Part shown: one piece after another, positions 6,354 to 14,417 of the stretch
How the letters are laid out: each line of letters opens with the position of its first letter
How positions within the stretch are numbered: position 1 is the first letter of the stretch
Assembly (NCBI RefSeq): GCF_019334315.1
Contig: NZ_JAHWGL010000021.1
Span: 1-61,662 of the forward strand
DNA from: Hymenobacter profundi
Lineage (GTDB): Bacteria; Bacteroidota; Bacteroidia; Cytophagales; Hymenobacteraceae
Reading direction: 5' to 3'
Length of the DNA: 61,662 bases
Made by a program: the position numbers and the translations under genes
The notes under the pieces: model-generated
Database searches by the model: none
Told to the model about the DNA's origin: nothing
The model's input: the letters and a program-made list of their open reading frames with translations, nothing else

Positions 6354-8528
6354 ATGGTTGCTCAATTATCGTGGGCAGTGCTGCTCATTATCGGCTTTTT
6401 GCTGCTGGGCTTGTTCGCGCTGCTCGTCAAAATGTATCAAAAGGCCGTGCAGGGCGAAGCCCTTGTGCGCACCGGCCTCGGCGACACGAAGGTATCCTTC
6501 TCCGGCATCTTTGTGGTGCCCGTATTGCACAAGCTGGAGGTGATGGACATCACCTTGAAGACCATCGTCATTCAGCGGGCTGGTTCCGAAGGATTGGTGT
6601 GCAAAGACAACCTACGGGCTGATTTAAAGGTCAATTTCTACGTGCGTGTCAACAAGACGCACGACGACGTGGTACAGGTGGCGCAGAGCATCGGTACGCG
6701 CCGCGCTTCTGACCCAGCCGCGCTGGAAAACCTGTTCGATGCCAAGTTCTCAGAGGCATTGAAGACGGTAGGCAAGCAGTTCGATTTCATCGAATTATAC
6801 AACTCGCGCGAACAGTTTAAACTGGAAATTCTGCGCATCATCGGCACCGATCTGAACGGCTATGTGCTCGACGACTGCGCCATCGACTACCTCGAGCAAA
6901 CGCCGCTGGCCTCGCTCAACCAGGATAATATTCTCGACGCTGAGGGTATCAAGAAGATTGTGGCTTTGACTTCGGAGCAGAAAATCCAGGCCAACTCCAT
7001 TGCCCGCGAGATGCAAAAAACCATCAAGAAGCAGGACGTGGAAGCCCAGGAAACCATTCTGCAACTTGATAAACAACTCGTTGAGAACCAGGAAAAGCAG
7101 AAGCGCGAAATTGCCAACATCAAGGCCCGCGAGCTGGCCGAAACCGAGAAGGTGCAGCAGGAAGAAAAGCTGAAATCGGAGCGCGCCCGCATTGCCACCG
7201 AGGAAGAGGTAGGCATTGCCCAGCAAAACCGCGACCGGCAGGTGCTGGTAGCCGAGCGCAACAAGCAGCGCACCGACGCCGTGGAAACTGAGCGCGTGGC
7301 TCAGGCTAAAGCCTTGGAAGCCAACGAGCGCGAGCGGATTGTGGCACTGGCCCAGATTGAAAAGGAAAAGGCGCTGGAAGAAGAGAAAAAGAACATCCAG
7401 ACGATTATCCGGGAGCGAATTGTGGTAGAAAAAGCCACCGTTCAGGAGGAAGAAAAGATCAAGGACACCCGCGCCCAGGCCCTGGCCGAGCGCGACAAGC
7501 TAGTAGCCCTCACGGCCGCCAAGCAGGAAACCGAAGCCGCTACGGTAGCTATGGTCGGCAACGCCGACATGGAGCGCCAAGCCGCCGAGTTCCGCGCTAA
7601 GCAGGCCCTGATTGACGCCGAAGCCGAGAAGGCTTCCGCCGAGTTCAAGGCTCAGGCCATCCGGACACTGGCCGAAGCCGAAGCCAGCAAAGCCGCTGCC
7701 GTAGGCTTGGCCGAAGCCCAGGTGATGCAGGCCAAAGCTACTGCCCGCCAGAAAGAAGGAGAAACCGAAGCCACTGTATTGCAGCTCACTGCTGCCGCCG
7801 AGGCCCAGGCTATCCAATCGAAAGCCGGTGCGCAGGCCGAGGCTGACGAAAAGCTGGGTCTGGTAGCCGCCAAAATCAACCGCGAAAAAGGCCTCGCCGA
7901 CGCCGACATCATCCAGGCCCGCGCCGACGCCGACCAGAAGAAAGGACTGGCCGAAGCGGCCGTATCGGAGCAAAAATTTGCGGTGGAAGCCAAGGGCATC
8001 GAGGCCAAGGCCGATGCCATGAAGAAGCTCGACGGGGTAGGCAAGGACCACGAGGAGTTCAAGTTGCGCCTGGACAAGGAGAAGTCGGTGGAGCTGGCCC
8101 AAATCAGCATTCAGAAGGACATTGCTGCTTCGCAGGCCGACGTGATTGGCGAGGCGCTCAAAGCCGCCAAAATCGACATCGTGGGTGGCGAAACGATGTT
8201 TTTCGACCAGATCATCGGCTCCATTACGAAGGGTAAAATGGTGGACCGCGCCGTGCACAACAGTGAAGTGCTGGGCACCGTGAAGGACGCTTTCTTCTCC
8301 ATCGACGGTAACGGCGGTGGCGACTTCAAAACCAACTTGCGCCGCTTCGTGGATCAGTTCGGCCTGAGCAGTGAGGACATGAAGAACCTCAGCGTCTCGG
8401 CCCTGCTGCTGAAGATGATGAACCAAGCTGGTGATGATGCCACGCGGGCAACGATTACGCAGCTGGCTGGCACGGCTACCGCGCTGGGGATTAGTGATAA
8501 GCCGGCGAAGATGCTGGAGTTGAAGTAA
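6354..8528 (+). CDS. Flotillin / YqiK-like SPFH-domain protein
   Basis: A 724-residue protein. An N-terminal membrane helix (about 5-27) is followed by an SPFH/Band-7 domain (about 30-200: VRTGLGDTKVSFSGIFVVPV, VKVNFYVRV-type strands). Next comes a very long Glu/Ala/Lys-rich coiled coil (about 210-600) with the E-A repeats typical of flotillins, then a C-terminal domain that mediates oligomerisation. It should form membrane-bound assemblies in the inner membrane. ATG 6354 is preferred because a TTG-started extension overlaps the preceding microprotein. Its stop codon touches a palindromic repeat (copy B), the left edge of the DUF559 insertion that now separates it from the AAA+ ATPase. Confidence 0.9.
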   Translation: MVAQLSWAVLLIIGFLLLGLFALLVKMYQKAVQGEALVRTGLGDTKVSFSGIFVVPVLHKLEVMDITLKTIVIQRAGSEGLVCKDNLRADLKVNFYVRVNKTHDDVVQVAQSIGTRRASDPAALENLFDAKFSEALKTVGKQFDFIELYNSREQFKLEILRIIGTDLNGYVLDDCAIDYLEQTPLASLNQDNILDAEGIKKIVALTSEQKIQANSIAREMQKTIKKQDVEAQETILQLDKQLVENQEKQKREIANIKARELAETEKVQQEEKLKSERARIATEEEVGIAQQNRDRQVLVAERNKQRTDAVETERVAQAKALEANERERIVALAQIEKEKALEEEKKNIQTIIRERIVVEKATVQEEEKIKDTRAQALAERDKLVALTAAKQETEAATVAMVGNADMERQAAEFRAKQALIDAEAEKASAEFKAQAIRTLAEAEASKAAAVGLAEAQVMQAKATARQKEGETEATVLQLTAAAEAQAIQSKAGAQAEADEKLGLVAAKINREKGLADADIIQARADADQKKGLAEAAVSEQKFAVEAKGIEAKADAMKKLDGVGKDHEEFKLRLDKEKSVELAQISIQKDIAASQADVIGEALKAAKIDIVGGETMFFDQIIGSITKGKMVDRAVHNSEVLGTVKDAFFSIDGNGGGDFKTNLRRFVDQFGLSSEDMKNLSVSALLLKMMNQAGDDATRATITQLAGTATALGISDKPAKMLELK

Positions 8529-8570
8529 CCCCACCCCCCAGCCCCCTCCCCTCCGGGAGAGGGGGAGCCT
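8528..8570 (-). repeat. G-rich palindromic repeat, copy B
   Basis: On the minus strand it reads AGGCTCCCCCTCTCCCGGAG and ends in GGGGGGTGGGGT, nearly identical to copies C and D. It is inverted with respect to C, 98 bases away, so the pair can form a long hairpin. Confidence 0.85.
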
Positions 8571-8668
8571 GGCGGCGCGAAGAATATACTTTTAATATGG
8601 TATGCCACTCTATGTATACAGCTCTATGAATACCTATTATAATCCTGAAAACCTGAACGAGACTCCTC

Positions 8669-8711
8669 AGGCTCCCCCTCTCCCGGAGGGGAGGGGGTCG
8701 GGGGGTGGGGT
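8669..8711 (+). repeat. G-rich palindromic repeat, copy C
   Basis: It reads AGGCTCCCCCTCTCCCGGAG... and ends GGGGGGTGGGGT. If translation of the DUF559 gene begins at ATG 8602 rather than 8737, this copy is translated as APPLPEGRGSGGG, the same frame and nearly the same peptide as copy F inside the ATPase. Confidence 0.85.
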
Positions 8712-8736
8712 CCCAGAGTTGAACGAGCCTTACCGC

Positions 8737-9123
8737 ATGTACACCACTGATGCGAAGCGGTGGACTAGAAGCCTGAAAGAGTATGCTCGTGCCAACCGCA
8801 AGAACCCTACTCCCGCTGAAGATCATTTATGGCAAGAACTACGCGCCCACAAGTTGGGCGTGCAGTTTCGCCGTCAGCACGCCATTCAGCAGTTTATCGT
8901 CGATTTCGTCTGCTTGGAAGCTTGGCTGATCATCGAAGTGGATGGTAGCATTCATAATGAGACCGAACAAGCCGAATATGATGGCGGCCGCACGCATAAT
9001 TTGCAGGAGGCGGGCTTTTTAGTGCTGCGCTTCACCAACGAAGATGTGCTACACAACACGCCACAAGTTCTGCAAACTATTACCGAGCACCTAAAACTGC
9101 TACTCCTACCTTACCAAGGGTAA
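8737..9123 (+). CDS. DUF559 (VSR-like) endonuclease domain protein
   Basis: 128 residues from ATG 8737; an in-frame ATG at 8602 would add 45 residues that include the translated repeat. The sequence is a complete DUF559 domain: KNPTPAEDHLWQELR, then QFRRQHAIQQFIVDFVC, LIIEVDGSIH, and a C-terminal GFLVLRFTNEDV. Asp in FIVDFVC and Glu in IIEVDG match the PD-(D/E)xK-type active site shared with very-short-patch-repair nucleases. The start at 8737 is preferred because homologous domains begin near here. It is enclosed by repeat copies and breaks the flotillin-ATPase gene order, which suggests a recent arrival. Whether it nicks the repeat sequence is unknown. Confidence 0.85.
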   Translation: MYTTDAKRWTRSLKEYARANRKNPTPAEDHLWQELRAHKLGVQFRRQHAIQQFIVDFVCLEAWLIIEVDGSIHNETEQAEYDGGRTHNLQEAGFLVLRFTNEDVLHNTPQVLQTITEHLKLLLLPYQG

Positions 9124-9162
9124 CCCAAGCGCCCCTAACATAAAAATCATCCACCTAACGTC

Positions 9163-9205
9163 AGGCTCCCCCTCTCCCGGAGGGGAGGGGGCTGGGGGGT
9201 GGGGT
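9163..9205 (+). repeat. G-rich palindromic repeat, copy D
   Basis: Same orientation as copy C and almost identical (AGGCTCCCCCTCTCCCGGAG..., ending GGGGGGTGGGGT). It stops 6 bases before the ATG of the giant ATPase, so it forms the ribosome-binding region of that gene. Its GAGGGGAGGGGG stretch may affect initiation. Confidence 0.85.
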
Positions 9206-9211
9206 CCCGCC

Positions 9212-12200
9212 ATGAACCAACTCGAAACCGGCACCTACGAAATTCTGCGCAACCGCCTGCAAAAAAGCAGCACTGGCCTGCGCCAGCGCCTCGACGCGCT
9301 CAACACCGAGCGCAAGCAGGTATTCGGGGCGGTGGATACGCGCCTGCTGGGCACCGGCCGCATCACCACGGAAAACAACTGCTTGGCCTGGGACATGGTA
9401 CCGGTGGGGCAGCAGTTCATCTTTGGCTATAACGTGGTGCTGGGCCTGAAAGCGGAGCCCGACCTAGCCGATGTGTTTGGCGTGTACGAATACGCCGAGC
9501 ACGATTTCCGGCCGCTGGGACTGGAGCTCTTGCAGAATCCGCAGTTTCTGGAGGAGTTCCGTAACCTGTACCGCTACTACAAGAACACCCAGTTCGTGAA
9601 GTTTGCGGTGCTGGGCGTGCATCTGTTTATGGTGTTTCGGGTAGGGAAAAGCGCCTCCGATGTGAAGACGTTTAAGTGGCTGATGCAGGGCGACACCCTC
9701 ACCTACCTCGACAACCGCTCCGACCACGAGTACACCTTCCCGCCCCAGCACGAGTTCCAGTGGCAGCGCGCCACCCGCGACATGCAGCGCACGGGCAAGC
9801 ACCCGCACGTGAGCATTGAGGACAAGGTGTTCGTGGAAACCATCGGCGGCGACCTGACCATCAAGGTAGAAGACAACACCGCCACCGGACAGGGAATTTT
9901 GAGCGAGCCGGTGGACGACAAGGACCAGACCCTCGACGACTCGGAAATCTACTTTGCCGTGGTGGGCAACCTGATTCTGTTGAAAATCAGGCCCTACCAG
10001 GAGCAGCAGTACCGCTACTTCATTTTCAATCACCGGCTCAAAACCGCCCAGCGCCTCGATGCCCTCGCCGATGCCTGCGTGCTGCTGCCCGACGGGCAGG
10101 GCCTGATTTTTCCGCACGGCTTCTACCTGCAAACCGGCGACAACAAGCTGTTCGACAACGGCTTGCGGGAGATGCTGTTTGAGAAGCGGGTAGTGTCGCC
10201 GAACGGTGAAGATTTCCTGTACGTGTTCTACAACAAAGACCACGGCACCTACCTGCTGCTGAGCTACAACCGCATTGCCCAGCGCGTGGATAACCCCATT
10301 GTGTGCCACGGCTACGCCCTGTTCGAGAATGGGGAGCTGTGCTACTTCCGGGCCGACGACGAGCCCAAGAAGCACCACGCCGTGCAGATCTGGCAAACGC
10401 CCTACACGGCCCCGGATTTCGAGCTACCCGTCACCTCCGATTCCTACCTCTACAAGCTGGGCAACAAGGAGATAGTGCGGGCCATGAGTGAGGTACAGGA
10501 GGTCCTGACGCTGACCAGCAAGGACGACTCCTACGCCGGCCTCTACCTCGACCTGATTCGCCAGACCACCGCCCTCACCGACGCCTACCACTGGCTGCGC
10601 GAGCCTGCGGCCCAGGCCTTGGCTGAGCCGTTGGGCGACATTCGTCAGACGGCCACGGCGGCAGTGGAGGAGTTTGAGAAGGTGCAGAGCATCCGCAAAA
10701 ACACCGCCCAGCAAATCCAAACCGTCTTCCAGAAGGCCGACGAGCTAACCAGCCGCATCCGCCGCTTGGCGCCCGATACTGTCACGGAATTTGTGCAGCT
10801 GCTGGGTGAACTGCGCGGGGTGCGGGGCGCGGTGATTTCGTTGAAAGAACTGCGCTACGTGGAGCTGCCGGCCGTGGAACAACACGCCGCCGAGCTGGAA
10901 GAGTTGAGCAAGGAAGTGGCCACCCAAACCGTGGACTTCCTACTTCGGCCCGATGCCCTCCTACCCTATGCCCAGCGCGTGCAGGCTATTGCCGACGGTG
11001 TGGAGCTGGTGCAGAAAACCGTGGAGGCCGACCAGCGCGAGCAGGAGGCCACCGCCGTGGCCCAAGAGTTGGAGCTGCTGATTGAGGTAGTGAGCAACCT
11101 GCCCATTCCCGACCCTACCCAGACCACGGCCATCATCGACAACATCTCGACGGTGTACGCCCGCTTCAATCAGATTCGGGCTGCCCTGAAAAGAAGGCGG
11201 CAGGCCCTGGCCGGTACCGAGGCTCAGGCGGAGTTTACGGCCCAGCTCAAGCTGTTGGAACAGGCCCTCACCAACTACCTCGACCTGGCCGACACGCCCG
11301 CCAAATGCGACGAGTACCTGACCAAGCTCATGGTGCAGCTCGAAGAATTGGAAGGTCGTTTCCCCGACTTCGACCAGTTTATCGAGCAGCTCACCACCCG
11401 GCGCGAGCAGGTAGTGGAAGCTTTCGAGGCGAAGAAAACGTCCCTGGTGGCCGCCCGCAACCAGCGCGCCACTGCCTTGCTGCAATCGGCGGAGCGGCTG
11501 CTGAAAGCGGTGCAAAGCCGCCTCGCCCGCCTGGAATCGGTGGCGGACATCAATGGGTACTTTGCCGCCGATGTGATGGTGGAGAAGGTGCGCCACACCG
11601 CCCAGGAGCTGCTGAACCTCGGCGACTCGGTGAAGGCCGACGACGTGCAGAGCCGGCTGAAAACCCTGCGCGAAGACGCCGTACGCCAGCTCCGCGACCG
11701 GGCTGACTTGTTCGCCGACGGCGGCCAGACCCTCAAATTTGGTCCCCACGCTTTCACCGTGAACACCCAGCCCCTGGAGCTGACCGTGGTGCTGCGCGAC
11801 GACGCCCTGCACTACCACCTCACGGGCACCAACTTTTTCCAGAAAATAACCGACCCTACCCTGCTGGCGGCCAAGCCCGTGTGGGAGCAAACGGTGGTAT
11901 CGGAAAATCAGGACGTGTACCGGGCCGAGTTTCTGGCCTGGCGCATTCTGCAAGCGGCTCAGCGCCCTACCCCCGCCAACCCCGAAGCCGGTCGTCCGGC
12001 CGTGCTGTCGGTAACTGAGCTAGGCCGCCTCAGCAACGCGGAGCTATTGGCCTACGTGCAGCAGTTTATGGCTGCGCGCTACCAGGAAGGCTACCTCAAA
12101 GGCGTGCACGACCACGATGCGGCCCTGCTGCTCACGGCCCTGGTGCGCCTCGCCCGCACAGCCGGCCTACTCCGCTACCCCGCCGACACCCGCGCCGCCG

Positions 12201-14275
12201 CGGCCCTCTACTGGCTGCGCTTCGCCGACCCCGACCAGCGCGCCCACTGGGAGCGGCAGCTACAGGGCATCGGCGTGCTGCTGCAAGTCTTTCCCGATTC
12301 GCAGGAGTTCGACCAGTTGAAAACCGAGCTGCAAGCCGCCGTGGAAACCTTCGCCCGCGAAACCGGCCTGTTTACGCCAGACCAGGTAGCCGAAGCCGGC
12401 GACTACCTGTTTGCTTCGCTGACGCAGGTAAGTAGTGCTTCTCCAACATCAGAACTGACCAAAAACCAAGAACCAAAACCCAAAAACCCCTTCATCATCT
12501 CCCAGGAAGTCGCCGAGCTGTACCAGCAGTTTCAGAAGCAGCTACAGGAGCGCCAGGCCACAGAGCTGTTCCAGCAGTCCATCGGCCAACTCCAGGACCA
12601 GCCGGTAGCGCAGTTCCAGCTGGTGCGGCAGTGGGTGCAGGCGGTGGACCTCACCCCCCCAGCCCCCCTCTCCTCGGGGAGAGGGGGGAGTCAGACGTCA
12701 GCAAACGGCACTGGTGTATCACAAACCCAAGTTCAAGGAGAAAATCAACAACCGTCGAACAACAATCGTCTGGCTCCCCCTCTCCCCGAGGAGAGGGGGT
12801 CGGGGGGTGAGGTAGCCGTCCTCCTACTCACTGGCACGTTCGACCCCACTCGCGTCATCCACACGCCTACCCGCGAAGTCCTCGCCGATTTCCAGGGCAC
12901 GCACCCGCGTCTCTCCGACGACCGTACCTACCTCCTCAACTTCCCCAACTTCCGTCGCCGGCTGCTGCACTACGACCGGGTGCTGGTACCGCAGTTCGAG
13001 CAGTTTCAGGAGTTGAAGAAGCAGCTCCTGGTGCGGGCTGCCCAGGACATGCGCCTGGAAGATTTCCGCCCGAGGGTACTCACGTCGTTTGTGCGCAATC
13101 AGCTGATTGATAAAGTGTACCTACCCCTCATCGGGGCCAACCTGGCCAAGCAGATCGGGACGGCGGGCGAGGGCAAGCGTACCGACCTCATGGGCCTGCT
13201 GCTGCTGATTTCGCCGCCCGGCTACGGCAAGACTACCCTCATGGAGTACGTGGCGAATCGGCTGGGCCTCATTTTCATGAAGATCAACGGGCCAGCCATT
13301 GGGCACGCCGTGACCAGCGTAGACCCCGCCCAGGCGCCCAACGCCGGAGCGCGGCAGGAGCTGGAAAAGCTAAACCTGGCCTTCGAGATGGGCGACAACG
13401 TGATGATTTACGTGGACGACATTCAGCACTGCCACCCCGAGTTTTTGCAGAAGTTTATCTCGCTCTGCGACGCCCAGCGCAAGATTGAGGGCGTGTACGA
13501 GGGCCGCGCCCGCACCTACGACTTCCGCGGCCGCAAGGTGGCGGTGGTGATGGCCGGCAACCCCTACACCGAAAGCGGCGACGTGTTTCAGCTGCCCGAC
13601 ATGCTGGCCAACCGCGCCGACATCTACAACCTCGGCGACATCCTGACCGCGGGCTCCGAGGAAGCCTTCCGCCTCTCCTACCTCGAAAACGCCCTTACCA
13701 GCAACGCCGCCCTCAGCCGCCTCGCCACCCAAAGCCCCCAGGACGTGCCCGCCCTCATCCGCCTCGCCGAAACCGGGCAGCAAGACGGCCTGAGCCTGGA
13801 GGGCAACCACTCGCCCGAGGAGCTGAACGAGTACGTGGCCGTGCTGCAAAAGCTGCTGCGCCTGCGCGACGTGGTGGCCCAGGTGAATGCCGCCTACATT
13901 GCCAGCGCCGCCCAGGCCGACGCCTACCGCACCGAGCCGCCCTTCAAGCTGCAAGGCTCCTACCGCAACATGAACAAGCTGGCCGAGAAGGTGCGCCCCG
14001 TGATGAACGACCAGGAAATAACAGACCTACTGGCCGCCCACTACGCCAGCGAAGCTCAAACCCTCACCAGCGCCACCGAAGCCAACCTGCTCAAGCTGCG
14101 CGAGTTGCTGGGCTGGCTCACCCCCGCCGAGCAAATCCGCTGGCAGGAAATCAAAGCCACCTTCCGCAACAACCTCCGCAACTCCGGCGCCGGCCAGCTC
14201 CTTCAAATACTGGATAAGCTGGAAAGCATTGCCGGTGGGTTGAGCGGGATTCGGGAGGCGCTGAAGCGGGAGTAG
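9212..14275 (+). CDS. Giant DUF3686-type AAA+ ATPase ('DNA repair ATPase' family)
   Basis: A 1687-residue cytosolic protein. Residues about 1-480 resemble the DUF3686 N-terminal region, residues about 480-860 are long helical coiled coil, and the AAA+ module lies near 1310-1500. Walker A is SPPGYGKTTL with Lys1340, Walker B is MIYVDDIQH with Asp1402-Asp1403, and sensor-1 Asn1450 sits in VVMAGNPYTESG. Database names call the family a DNA repair ATPase, but its constant neighbours (PspA, YqiJ, flotillin) suggest membrane-protein or ESCRT-III-like disassembly work, comparable in logic to Vps4 (inference). Residues about 1146-1201 are encoded by an inverted pair of palindromic repeats and look like a disordered linker inserted in frame just before the C-terminal ATPase half. 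Confidence 0.85.
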   Translation: MNQLETGTYEILRNRLQKSSTGLRQRLDALNTERKQVFGAVDTRLLGTGRITTENNCLAWDMVPVGQQFIFGYNVVLGLKAEPDLADVFGVYEYAEHDFRPLGLELLQNPQFLEEFRNLYRYYKNTQFVKFAVLGVHLFMVFRVGKSASDVKTFKWLMQGDTLTYLDNRSDHEYTFPPQHEFQWQRATRDMQRTGKHPHVSIEDKVFVETIGGDLTIKVEDNTATGQGILSEPVDDKDQTLDDSEIYFAVVGNLILLKIRPYQEQQYRYFIFNHRLKTAQRLDALADACVLLPDGQGLIFPHGFYLQTGDNKLFDNGLREMLFEKRVVSPNGEDFLYVFYNKDHGTYLLLSYNRIAQRVDNPIVCHGYALFENGELCYFRADDEPKKHHAVQIWQTPYTAPDFELPVTSDSYLYKLGNKEIVRAMSEVQEVLTLTSKDDSYAGLYLDLIRQTTALTDAYHWLREPAAQALAEPLGDIRQTATAAVEEFEKVQSIRKNTAQQIQTVFQKADELTSRIRRLAPDTVTEFVQLLGELRGVRGAVISLKELRYVELPAVEQHAAELEELSKEVATQTVDFLLRPDALLPYAQRVQAIADGVELVQKTVEADQREQEATAVAQELELLIEVVSNLPIPDPTQTTAIIDNISTVYARFNQIRAALKRRRQALAGTEAQAEFTAQLKLLEQALTNYLDLADTPAKCDEYLTKLMVQLEELEGRFPDFDQFIEQLTTRREQVVEAFEAKKTSLVAARNQRATALLQSAERLLKAVQSRLARLESVADINGYFAADVMVEKVRHTAQELLNLGDSVKADDVQSRLKTLREDAVRQLRDRADLFADGGQTLKFGPHAFTVNTQPLELTVVLRDDALHYHLTGTNFFQKITDPTLLAAKPVWEQTVVSENQDVYRAEFLAWRILQAAQRPTPANPEAGRPAVLSVTELGRLSNAELLAYVQQFMAARYQEGYLKGVHDHDAALLLTALVRLARTAGLLRYPADTRAAAALYWLRFADPDQRAHWERQLQGIGVLLQVFPDSQEFDQLKTELQAAVETFARETGLFTPDQVAEAGDYLFASLTQVSSASPTSELTKNQEPKPKNPFIISQEVAELYQQFQKQLQERQATELFQQSIGQLQDQPVAQFQLVRQWVQAVDLTPPAPLSSGRGGSQTSANGTGVSQTQVQGENQQPSNNNRLAPPLPEERGSGGEVAVLLLTGTFDPTRVIHTPTREVLADFQGTHPRLSDDRTYLLNFPNFRRRLLHYDRVLVPQFEQFQELKKQLLVRAAQDMRLEDFRPRVLTSFVRNQLIDKVYLPLIGANLAKQIGTAGEGKRTDLMGLLLLISPPGYGKTTLMEYVANRLGLIFMKINGPAIGHAVTSVDPAQAPNAGARQELEKLNLAFEMGDNVMIYVDDIQHCHPEFLQKFISLCDAQRKIEGVYEGRARTYDFRGRKVAVVMAGNPYTESGDVFQLPDMLANRADIYNLGDILTAGSEEAFRLSYLENALTSNAALSRLATQSPQDVPALIRLAETGQQDGLSLEGNHSPEELNEYVAVLQKLLRLRDVVAQVNAAYIASAAQADAYRTEPPFKLQGSYRNMNKLAEKVRPVMNDQEITDLLAAHYASEAQTLTSATEANLLKLRELLGWLTPAEQIRWQEIKATFRNNLRNSGAGQLLQILDKLESIAGGLSGIREALKRE
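12648..12690 (-). repeat. G-rich palindromic repeat, copy E (inside the ATPase gene)
   Basis: Inverted copy of the same family as B-D, but with the variant end GGGGGGTGAGGT and centre CTCCTCGGGGAGAGGGGG, both shared only with copy F. It is translated as part of DLTPPAPLSSGRGGS without stop or frameshift. Confidence 0.85.
12772..12813 (+). repeat. G-rich palindromic repeat, copy F (inside the ATPase gene)
   Basis: Direct copy that reads TCGTCTGGCTCCCCCTCTCC from its lead-in and ends GGGGGGTGAGGT. It faces copy E across 81 bases, forming a B/C-like inverted pair without an endonuclease gene. It is translated as LAPPLPEERGSGGEV. Confidence 0.85.
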
Positions 14276-14417
14276 CCACCAATAAAATATTCAATTCTTC
14301 CAATATGCTATTCACATTGGCATAGTCATAAAATACACTAAAATCAATAGTATTTACAAAGTCTTAACAAGAAAATTTTATAGAAATTGCTATTCTGTAG
14401 ATCTTTTTAGAAATAGA

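Larger units (their letters stand above)
8528..9205. mobile_element. Putative palindromic-repeat / DUF559 endonuclease mobile unit
   Basis: Three copies of one G-rich repeat (B inverted, C and D direct) bracket a DUF559 endonuclease gene. The unit fills exactly the space between the flotillin stop and the ATPase start: B begins on the last base of the flotillin stop and D ends 6 bases before the ATPase ATG. There is no transposase. The layout recalls REP/RAYT units, but with a VSR-like nuclease instead of a transposase. That it moves, or moved, is inference. Confidence 0.5.

Noticed and set aside
7500..8534. 344-residue open frame on the minus strand under the flotillin gene
   Set aside because: It mirrors the Ala/Glu-rich coiled-coil codons and yields low-complexity Gly/Leu/His sequence without domains; the flotillin frame is clearly the gene.
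8528..12813. Possible CRISPR array from spaced G-rich repeats
   Set aside because: The copies are irregularly spaced, in both orientations and separated by genes; there are no cas genes.
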